A stretch of 64,000 nt of DNA from Methylomarinum sp. Ch1-1 (GTDB lineage: Bacteria; Pseudomonadota; Gammaproteobacteria; Methylococcales; Methylomonadaceae), in contig NZ_CP157743.1 of NCBI RefSeq assembly GCF_030717995.2, positions 3,498,501-3,562,500 on the forward strand, in the 5' to 3' direction. Within the stretch, counting starts at the first letter, position 1. Every line of letters starts with the position of its first letter. Below are positions 57,010-64,000 of the stretch, in pieces. The notes beneath the pieces were generated by a model. The model did no database searches and had not been told where the DNA came from. It saw only the letters and a program-made list of their open reading frames with translations. A program made the position numbers and the translations under genes.

Positions 57010-57537
57010 ATGACCAACATAAGAGACATTATCCAACTGGGCAACCCACTATTAAGAGAGCATGCCCGCTCGGTCAACGATGGCCGTTCTCCGTCGGTGC
57101 AGCAAATTATTGCCGACATGCTCGCGACCTTGGCCGAGAGCAACGGCGTCGGCATTGCCGCGCCACAGATCGGCGAATCGTTGCGCATCATGATCATTGC
57201 CTCCAGGCCTACGCCCCGTTACCCCGAAGCGCCCGAGATGGAGCCGGTGGTGATGATTAATCCGATCTACCAGGTCATCGATCAAACGCTGAATAAAGAC
57301 TGGGAAGGTTGCCTAAGCATCCCCGGCATTCGCGCCTTGGTTCCTCGCTATCTCTCGGTCCGAGTCAACTATCAAAACAGCGACGGCCAAAATGATGAAA
57401 TGGTGCTGCATGACTTTGTCGCCCGCATTTTCCAACACGAATACGATCATCTGCATGGCTTGGTCTACTTGGACAGGGTGGAAAATAATCGCGACATCAT
57501 TGCCGAAAGCGAGTATTTGAAATTATTTAACTCTTGA
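57010..57537 (+). CDS. def: Peptide deformylase
   Basis: 175 residues from ATG 57010 (MTNIRDIIQLGNPLLR), with other in-frame ATGs at 56974 (as read) and 56992. All three catalytic motifs are intact: GVGIAAPQIG, EGCLSIPG and FQHEYDHLHG. It removes the N-formyl group from nascent proteins. It stands alone rather than next to fmt, so it is probably an additional deformylase and not the fmt-linked copy. Confidence 0.93.
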   Translation: MTNIRDIIQLGNPLLREHARSVNDGRSPSVQQIIADMLATLAESNGVGIAAPQIGESLRIMIIASRPTPRYPEAPEMEPVVMINPIYQVIDQTLNKDWEGCLSIPGIRALVPRYLSVRVNYQNSDGQNDEMVLHDFVARIFQHEYDHLHGLVYLDRVENNRDIIAESEYLKLFNS

Positions 57538-57563
57538 ACCGTCTTTGCGCTTTTTTCACCTTG

Positions 57564-58289
57564 CTATCGGTATTGATCATATAAGCCATCCACCCAGGCT
57601 AATTTTTCCCGATATGGCGCGGCAATCGTTTCAAGCCGCTCCGGAAAGTTTCGCGGCCAATTTAGGCCGTATTTTTGCGGCCAACATAAGGGAGCCAGTA
57701 AAGCCGCGGTCGCTAAATCGGCGCGACTGAAATGATCGCCGACCAAAAATTCGCGGTTTTGCAGACGAACCCAAACCTTATCGACGGCTTTTTCCAAACG
57801 TTTATGCGCAATCCGAACCGTTCGCTCATTAATCTTCATCATAGCGCGCATTTTTTGCCTGAGTTTAGGAAATATGATCTTCATCATTAACGGTCCATAC
57901 CACGGGCCATTGTCGGTAAACAAAGGAATGACGACTTCGGGATAGTCCAGCAGCACATGGTAACAAGCCATCCTGACCGGAACTCCGATCTCTTCATCGG
58001 CAAATTTTTCCCAGGCCAAAACTTGTCCCCTTAGCCCCGCCTCCTCGGGCGCCAGCGGCGAATCGGGAAATTGCTGATCCAAATAATCGAGTATGTCGCT
58101 GGAATTTTGAATGGCTTTACCATCATGCAGCAGAATCGGTAACGAGGTCGATCCGACCAGTTTTCTGGCCTGTCTGGTGTGCAGGCCAGGCAACAGGTTT
58201 ATGGCCCTATAGTCGAGTTGTTTATAGTCCAGCGCCCAACGAATTTTTTCGCAGTAATGCGAGATCGGGAATTGATACAAGGTCAACAT
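57564..58289 (-). CDS. Glutathione S-transferase family protein
   Basis: 241 residues from ATG 58289, with AGGAAA 6 bp upstream. The thioredoxin-like N-terminus is MLTLYQFPISHYCEKIRWALDY with STSLPILLHDGKAIQNSSDILDYL; a helical C-terminal domain follows (VGDHFSRADLATAALLAPL). The N-terminal Ser/Tyr/Cys choice suggests a thiol-active or Ser-type GST; the substrate is unknown. It is convergent with def (26-bp gap). Confidence 0.87.
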   Translation of the reverse strand: MLTLYQFPISHYCEKIRWALDYKQLDYRAINLLPGLHTRQARKLVGSTSLPILLHDGKAIQNSSDILDYLDQQFPDSPLAPEEAGLRGQVLAWEKFADEEIGVPVRMACYHVLLDYPEVVIPLFTDNGPWYGPLMMKIIFPKLRQKMRAMMKINERTVRIAHKRLEKAVDKVWVRLQNREFLVGDHFSRADLATAALLAPLCWPQKYGLNWPRNFPERLETIAAPYREKLAWVDGLYDQYR

Positions 58290-58551
58290 GTTGATTTCCT
58301 GAGAGCGGGACTTCAAATTATACAGAAATTGATATCTGGATTAGAGTCATTAATAGTTAATTCGTGTCTGACAGAAAAAGCCTTTTTTTCAACCGATACC
58401 CAACTTTTGCCACACTCATTTTGATCAACCCAGGCCATTTTCCGGAAAAAATCCATCGCTGTCTCGTCTGATTTCTTCATTAGCGGGCCATTCACCGGTC
58501 TGCGGGCGCAACTATCCTGTAGTGAGCCTTTTCTCGCTCCGATGGTATTGT

Positions 58552-60166
58552 TCAGGCCGCTTGTTGGTAGGGGCCGCGCTTGCGTTTTTCTTTCGCCTGC
58601 GCCTGCTGACGCAGGATGGCGCCCAACCGTTTGATATTGCGCGAGACGACCGCCAGTGCGACATAGCGTTTGAAGCCATCGAGGCCGTGGTCGGGGCAGA
58701 TATCCAAGCCGTTATGCTCCAGGGCATTGATGGCCGATTCCACGGCGGAGTGTTGGTGGCGTAGTTGTTTAAAAGCATTGCTGCCTTCCCGCGCTTGATC
58801 CGCGGCGCTGAGTCGGCCTTTTTTGGGCAGAATCACCTGTTCCAGATGATTTTTCAGTTCCTTTTGGTTAGCCGGGCTGTGAAAGCCTTTGTCGAAGCTG
58901 GTCACGGTCAGTTCGGGGAAGCGCCGGCGCGTTTCGGTGACCATGTCGACGGCGACTTTGTCATCGGTTTGCTTTTCCATCACTAGGTGGTGAAGAACGA
59001 AGCGATGGTGGTCCTCCATCACGCAGACCCTTAAACCCAACTCAACCGGGACGCCTGCTTTGCCTACAGGGATGTAGGTAAGGAGCGTGAGCAGGAGCGG
59101 AAGCTTTGCCTTTGCTGATCCATTCGGTGTGCGGTTCAAACACGGAGAAGATCTTTTCGGCATGAGGGATGGTTTCGCTGCGTATGACGCGGCGCTCAAT
59201 TTGGTCCAGCAGCAGGCGGGCATAGGCCTGGTAGGATTGCAACGGCTGCGTTTCATCGGCCAGGGCGCCACGGTCCAGGGCTTGTTTTAAGGTGCGCTCG
59301 GATTTGCCCAGGTAGGCGCTCGCCAGGTCCAGGTAGGTCTGATGAGCCTGTTGGATGGCTTGTTCCCGTACGGCTTGTTTGTTTTCATCCTGGCTGGTGG
59401 AGCGTTTGAGCTGTTGAGCTCTTCGGTACTGTTGTTTGAGTCGCCGGATGTTGTGCCGGTATTGACGCCAGTCCGGCAGGTCATAGTGTTTCGCCAGCGT
59501 ATGACTCTCTTCAATGGCTTTGCGGATCGCATCATACAGCAGGTTGATGTCGGTCGGAAAATGGACGTCGGTTTCGACCACAAAGGAATCGCACCGCCCT
59601 CTCAGTTTATCGCTGTGGTCGACCGTCGCGGCGGCAGTCGAGTCACTGCGGACGGTTGGCCCAGCGTTTGGCTTTTTTTTTACCAGGGCATGGCCGGCTC
59701 TGACCACTTCCTGGTTGATTTGATCGAACAGTTCCGGGGTGAACAGCCTCAGATTGTCTTTGATGCGCTGGAGAGAATACTTCGTGTCGTCACACCAGTC
59801 GCTATGGCCCAGCATCTGTCGAATGGTATTGTGGTGGTTGGCCAGTTCATGGATGCGGTCATAGTCGGTATTCAGGCCCAGACGCAAAACGCCCAGCACC
59901 AGAATTTTCCATTGTTCCAGGCCGGGCCGACCGCGCCCTGGGTCAGCGGGTTGCTGACGCTCTGCTTCGCTAAGGCCCTGACCGCTTCGGTAGGGGATAA
60001 CCTGCTCGAGGATGGCGAACACACGGTCGCGCAGTTCGGGCGTGGTATAGATGTACTGCAACCCTAGCAGCAGTTGCGGGATGTCGTCTCTGGATTTGAG
60101 GTTAATCTCGATGTCGGCAATATCGACCTGACCGAGGCTCATTTGCGGATTCTTGACGGTGCGCAT
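58552..60166 (-). pseudogene. ISNCY-type transposase, disrupted by a 46-bp insertion
   Basis: The frame from 60166 (MRTVKNPQMSLGQVDIADIE, RGRPGLEQWKILVLGVLRLG, RSDSTAAATVDHSDK) runs to about 59110 (FEPHTEWISKGKA) and then goes off frame. It resumes at 59060 as GVPVELGLRVCVMEDHH, then TSFDKGFHSPAN and HSAVESAINALEHNGL, ending at 58552. Between them is a 46-bp duplication: GGCAAAGC, 38 bp, GGCAAAGC again. Removing 46 bp restores one ORF of ~520 codons. Element ends could not be defined. Confidence 0.82.
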
Positions 60167-60190
60167 AGGATTTCAACGGACGAAGATTTC

Positions 60191-60540
60191 TGGTTTTCGT
60201 AAATTTTTATGGCGGCGCTCACCCAAAATCAGTACCTTACGGATTGAGCAACGCAACAATCGTGATTTTGGGCTGCAAACTCATTTCCCGGAATTCATTA
60301 TATCCCATTGATTATTTTAGGGATAATCAATTTTCGGTCAGGCACTAATTCAACCTCGACTTAAGCAGATCAATATTGATGACCGCCAAAAGATTAAAAT
60401 GAAAGTGACAAATAAACGAGAAACTAATCACCGGCTCACGTTAAGATAAGGTGACTTATCGCTATCACGAGATTACGACCGGCGTTTTGTCATAAACTTA
60501 CATACCCGGGCTATCCCCTTTCGCCATTATTCAGGATTGC
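60191..60540. other. Intergenic, hairpin only
   Basis: ATTGATTAT/ATAATCAAT at 60307-60331 forms a short hairpin. No gene was recognised between the transposase remnant and the secreted protein at 60541. Confidence 0.45.
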
Positions 60541-61200
60541 ATGATGAAATATAGCTGTTTGATACGCTCATCCCTCGCACGATTATTTTTGGCGCTAGCG
60601 ATCGCCTCGCCGGCGCCTGGTTTTGCGGAAACACGGCAAGAGATGGATTCGTGGACCTATCATCAGGAAGCGGATAATTGGACTAATGCCAGCTTCAGCT
60701 TCGTGCGATCGCCCTTGCCCCAACGAGGTGTTAATGACACACTCAGGCTTGAGATCATTTGTAAAGACCATAACCTGCAATTTGCGCTAGATGCCTACAG
60801 CCTGCTTACCTCTCGCGGCAGCTCTTTTGATTTTGACTATCAAATAGACCAAAAAAGACCGGTGTCCATTACCATGAAAACCTATCCGGACAGCAAGCGT
60901 CGCGGATATACCGATGAGAACGTTGTCGGCATCGTCGAGGACATGCTATCCGGTAAAGCGATTTTCATCCGCGCCCATACCTTGATCAAGACGGTATTAT
61001 CCAGCAAGATACCGTTAGACGGCGCCGCCGAGCCGATTCAGAAGGTCTTGGCTGACTGCGGGGTGACTTTGTCAAATGGGGAGACCCAGCAACCGGGATA
61101 CAATCTGGCCGATTTTGAACGGGACATTAAAGCGCTTTCCCCGAAACAACGGCAGCAAGTGCTGAACAAAATCAAGAAAATTATCGAAGAAATCGATTGA
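60541..61200 (+). CDS. Secreted hypothetical protein
   Basis: A 219-residue protein with a clear signal peptide (cleavage near GFAET). The mature part has a central region with a Cys pair (LEIICKDHNL and VLADCGVTL) that could form a disulfide. Its C-terminal ~45 residues are charged and probably helical. The central pattern (IICKDHNLQFALD, FDFDYQIDQKRP) recalls small periplasmic proteins such as VasI-like factors, but too weakly to assign. It is bordered by mobile DNA on both sides and has no operon partner. Confidence 0.7.
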   Translation: MMKYSCLIRSSLARLFLALAIASPAPGFAETRQEMDSWTYHQEADNWTNASFSFVRSPLPQRGVNDTLRLEIICKDHNLQFALDAYSLLTSRGSSFDFDYQIDQKRPVSITMKTYPDSKRRGYTDENVVGIVEDMLSGKAIFIRAHTLIKTVLSSKIPLDGAAEPIQKVLADCGVTLSNGETQQPGYNLADFERDIKALSPKQRQQVLNKIKKIIEEID

Positions 61201-61664
61201 ACTCAGTTTTTAAATAGGCTCACACCCGCTGTTTTCTCTGTCGGCTGTGCTTTTTTGCCCGGCAATTAAAATGATGCAGCGAGACCGCTTGTCATTCATT
61301 GATCTTGCTGGGAAAGGAAATCTCCAGCACGATACAGCCTTCATCATCCGTTCTAGGGGCCCTGTTTCTCACCAGGCGGCCTACTGGCGCAGTACCCTGT
61401 TTCCAGCCAGATATCAAATGAATGGTCATAAAGGCAGCAATTCCCATATATGGACTCCTCTCCAATTGCAAGCCAAGATTGTTCAAAAATGATGTTTCCA
61501 ACAGAGATCGAGATTGCCGCCATATATTCGGCCTCTTGATGAAGGTATTTATCGACCTTCGGGCCCTGATGAAGCTATCCGCGCGCTTTTATCTCTATCA
61601 CTTTGCCGATTTCAAGGAATCTTCGGGAATAACGGATTTTAAAAGCGCCGGTCTGACCTGTTGA

Positions 61665-61805
61665 ATGTCATCACTTTGAGAGTCTTGCCTCCGCAATTTG
61701 GTTGAACTCGTTTACTACAGTGTTGTTAGGGTTATCCACGCTTTGTCCACATGCGTAGAGCCCTTCAATCGTGCTCGGAGCTTGTGGGCAAAGGGTGGAT
61801 AACCC
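61665..61805 (-). ncRNA. Candidate bridge-RNA-like structured region of IS110/IS1111 copy 2
   Basis: It has the same features as in copy 1: arms 61729-61751 and 61783-61805 form a 23-bp hairpin with two mismatches, and ATGTCATCACTTTGAG at 61665-61680 resembles the target. Function is inferred from the IS1111 layout. Confidence 0.35.
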
Positions 61806-61818
61806 GGTTTTCATCGGC

Positions 61819-62830
61819 TTAGGCCATTTGTGGCACGTAATCGCCGCCACGCGTTGCCAGCGCCCAAATGATCCGGGCGTTCTTGTTGGCCAAAGCCACG
61901 GCCGCTTTGTTGAAGCCTCGCCGTTCAATCAAGCCTTTGAGCCACAGGCTCAAGGGGTCGCTCTTGTCACCGCAGTATTTCAGCACCGCTCTTGCCCCGT
62001 GAATCAAGGATGTGCGCAATTGGCGGTTGCCGCGTTTACTGATGCCCAGTAATACCTGCTTATCGCCGCTGCTGTGCTGCCTTGGCACCACGCCCAAGCT
62101 GGCCGCGTAATCTCGGCTCGAATCATAACCCTTGCCATCGCCGACGTCAGCCGTGGCCAAAATGGCGGTCAAAGGACCGATACCCGGTATGTCAAGCAAT
62201 CGTCGGGCTAAGGCATTGTTTTGGCATACTGCCGTAATTTCCCGGTCCAGAGCCCGGATCGCTTCGTCCAAGGCTTTCAGCGCTTGATACTGCTCGGCAA
62301 ACAGCTTCCGGCTCAGCGTGCTGAGGTCATTTTCCCCGTCCTCCAGAATACTGGGCAGTTGTTTTCTGAACTGATTCACGCTACGCGGCAGCACGATGCC
62401 TCGTTCAGCCAGATAACCGCGCATTTGATTGACCAAGGCCGTGCGTTCGTCCACCTTACCTCGCCGGACACCTTGCAGCATGGCTAAGTCTTGCTGCTCA
62501 ATGCCTTGATCGCCACGCTGCGTTTGTTCGGCTGGCAGGCCGCCGTGTAAATCGCCTCGGCGTCGTTGTAATCGTTTTATTGCCAACCACGAATGCCTTC
62601 ACGAAGCGAGTATTCAACAGCACTACTTCGTGGCCCAGGGCCTGAAATGCCCGGGCCCAATGATGAGCGCCGCCGCAGGCTTCCATCGCGATCACGCTCA
62701 CCGGCATCTGAGCCACAAAGGCCAACAGTTCCGACCGTTTCAATTTCTTTTTCTTTGCTTTGCCGTCTTGCATCATGAACATATGAAACACTAGTTTTGC
62801 AATATCTAAACCCACTACGTTAAGATTCAT
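61819..62830 (-). pseudogene. IS110-family transposase, copy 2 (two frameshifts)
   Basis: The start MNLNVVGLDIAKLVFHMF at 62830 is intact. One base is lost near 62577 (T4 instead of T5), after VVGNK. A second is lost near 62506 (CCTT instead of CCTTT), before GIEQQDLAML. The rest, to QMA at 61819, is open, including GIGPLTAILA, where copy 1 is broken. Combining both copies gives one uninterrupted ~338-codon ORF. Confidence 0.92.
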
Positions 62831-63283
62831 CTCGAACTCCTCTTTGTTCTGTTTAAGTTGTTAGTAGGTGTATTGTGACACCGTTAGAGGGTGGAGAGGA
62901 GTCCATATCATCACTTTGGCGTTCAAAAAGGGCATGGGGTGTGTTTGGCGAGGATGTCGGCAGCAAGGACGCTGCCGTCAAGCCCCCAGGGATGGGTTTA
63001 CCCAGCACCTAAATTCCATGGTTACTGGACTATATTTTACATGCCAGGATAATTTAGGTGCTGGGTGAACGGCGCTCCTCGACAGACATACCCCATGCCC
63101 TAAACACCGAAAAAATGCTCAAACAGGGAATCGCTGGCGCCTACCGAGTACCCGTCATATATGACATGATTGAGTACCGGTACAGCACCGTTATTCTAAT
63201 GGCGGGTAAAGACATAAAAAAATACCTAAGAATTTATGCGCTTGCTAAAGCAGACAACTCGTCAGATGAAAATGGATGCAGTA

Positions 63284-63643
63284 CTAGGTCGTTTCATCTT
63301 GGGAAGACAGCAGATGACTTACATATTCGGCCCTCGTCTCCCCATCGATAGGCCGGCCTTGCTTTTGACACCACTGCTGAAGGTCTGCCACCTTAACCAT
63401 CACCTTCGTCGCTTCGATTCCTTGATTACGTAACATCTGAAGCGCGTTTGTTGCGTTCTTTTCCCAGTCCTGATAGGTGTCATCCAGTTCTGATCGATCC
63501 GACACAACCTCGATAAGTTTTGTCCATTCCTCTTCGCTGTACCAGCCGAATCCAAAGCACATTGGCTCCGAGCTGTCGATCTTACGGTGTTTTCTTGCTG
63601 CTTTTCTAGCTTTATTGCGTTGCCAACGGTCTTTAAATGTCAT
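63284..63643 (-). CDS. Hypothetical protein
   Basis: A 119-residue basic-to-acidic protein: MTFKDRWQRNKARKAARKHRK is strongly basic, then CFGFGWYSEEEWTKLIEVV and a helical middle, ending with QQWCQKQGRPIDGETRAEYVS. No signal or membrane segment. I do not recognise the family. It lies in the cluster of small genes after the second IS110 copy. Confidence 0.6.
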   Translation of the reverse strand: MTFKDRWQRNKARKAARKHRKIDSSEPMCFGFGWYSEEEWTKLIEVVSDRSELDDTYQDWEKNATNALQMLRNQGIEATKVMVKVADLQQWCQKQGRPIDGETRAEYVSHLLSSQDETT

Positions 63644-63731
63644 AATGCCTCTCTAATTATATCCGTCTCAATCATAGTCTACATCAGCATAAGTAAAGCG
63701 GAAATGCCAAATATCAGTTCAGCAGCTTGCT

Positions 63732-64000
63732 TTATTGATATGTTCTGCCTTGATGTTTCAGCCAACCTTCAGTGTGGACATTATTTGGATCGTGATGTGT
63801 CCAATGGATAACGCCGCCTTTTGAATTCCACTCATATTCACCATAAAACTCAACGCTGTCACCCGATCTTATTCCGTTTATTCTCGGAGCCAAATCGATG
63901 TTGTGCGACACCAATAATGTTTGACCGCTACTCATTTTCAAGATGAATTTTTGGTGTCTGGACCCGTCCAGGTCATCGGGCAATAGCCTGATGACAGCGC
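63732..64000 (-). CDS. DUF3465 family protein, partial (N-terminus beyond right edge)
   Basis: The frame is open to the right edge of the window. The visible ~90 residues ([76 protein letters not shown]) match the DUF3465 pattern, probably a small OB-like beta-barrel. The conserved His/Asp near the end (WTHHDP) is typical. No experimental role is known to me. The true start is outside the window. Confidence 0.85.
   Translation of the reverse strand, partial: AVIRLLPDDLDGSRHQKFILKMSSGQTLLVSHNIDLAPRINGIRSGDSVEFYGEYEWNSKGGVIHWTHHDPNNVHTEGWLKHQGRTYQ

Larger units (their letters stand above)
61448..62908 (-). mobile_element. IS110-family (IS1111 group) element, copy 2
   Basis: 1461 bp with inverted ends ATATGGACTCCTCTCC and GGAGAGGAGTCCATAT. 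It is nearly identical to copy 1 apart from three one-base indels and the IS630. The transposase starts 78 bp from the right end and leaves 371 bp of non-coding DNA at the left (3') side, typical of the IS1111 group. Confidence 0.92.
61435..63137 (+). repeat. Miniature repeat family copy F, split by IS110-type copy 2
   Basis: Left end CAGCAATTCCCAT is at 61435-61447. It resumes at 62909 (CATCACTTTGGCG) and ends GGGAATCGCTG at 63137. It has the full core: GGCATGGGGTGTGTTTGGCG, ACCCAGCACCTAAATTCC and AATTTAGGTGCTGGGTGAAC. The split site is the same as in copy B. Confidence 0.75.

Noticed and set aside
1-64000. tRNA, rRNA, CRISPR array or replication origin
   Set aside because: I looked for T-loop and anticodon-arm patterns, regular repeat-spacer spacing and DnaA-box clusters by eye and saw none; a dedicated scan could still find a divergent case.

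Overview
The window looks like a chromosome segment from a type I (gammaproteobacterial, Methylococcales-like) methanotroph. I infer this from gene content, not from a marker gene. It carries a bacteriohopanepolyol gene set that uses a stand-alone squalene synthase, a cytochrome P460-family protein, a copC/copD pair, two dxs genes, a siroheme synthase, a methionine-salvage operon and a very large DUF3683/FAD/4Fe-4S oxidoreductase. No tRNA, rRNA or CRISPR array was seen.

Layout. 1-5.6 kb: DUF3683-FAD-FeS oxidoreductase (runs off the left edge), tusA and cysG. 5.7-8.7 kb: nested mobile DNA, an IS630 inside an IS110/IS1111-type element inside a miniature repeat. 8.9-21.5 kb: housekeeping and envelope genes: WD40 lipoprotein, cytochrome c, argG, MotY-like/esterase/DUF445, cvfB-thioesterase-parC, and a ZIP-like transporter split by two cyclic-nucleotide-binding domains. 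21.5-25 kb: an AT-rich, repeat-rich stretch with a 50-bp perfect palindrome and a SleB-type cell-wall hydrolase gene cut by an IS66. 25-31.4 kb: parE, xseB-ispA-dxs, apt, DUF1488. 31.4-33.5 kb: decayed genes and repeats. 33.5-35.9 kb: a compact operon of two DUF1538 membrane proteins, a PII-like protein and a CBS-pair protein. 36-52.3 kb: the hopanoid region. On the minus strand it runs hpnH-hpnB-hpnM-mlaA-like; on the plus strand sqs-shc-hpnG-hpnN-hpnO-copC-copD-dxs. 52.4-58.3 kb: gloB, truncated globin, P460, mtnBDC, def, GST. 58.5-64 kb: a broken ISNCY-type transposase, a secreted hypothetical protein, a second IS110/IS1111 copy in the same kind of repeat, and small hypothetical genes.

How the genes work together. 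Dxs and IspA supply farnesyl diphosphate. The squalene synthase and Shc make hopene. HpnH adds an adenosyl group, HpnG removes adenine and HpnO aminates the side chain. HpnN, HpnM and the MlaA-like lipoprotein look like the lipid trafficking arm towards the outer membrane. The two dxs genes share a nearly identical 1812-bp block although they lie 22 kb apart and have different flanks, which suggests gene conversion.

The most unusual material is in the mobile DNA. Both IS110/IS1111 copies sit at the same position inside the terminal repeat of a miniature element family. Their long 3' non-coding region holds a 23-bp hairpin and a 16-nt segment resembling that target, as expected of a bridge-RNA-guided element. 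Two tiny elements (91 and 157 bp) share ends and 8-bp target duplications with the IS66. Every transposase in the window is frameshifted or interrupted.
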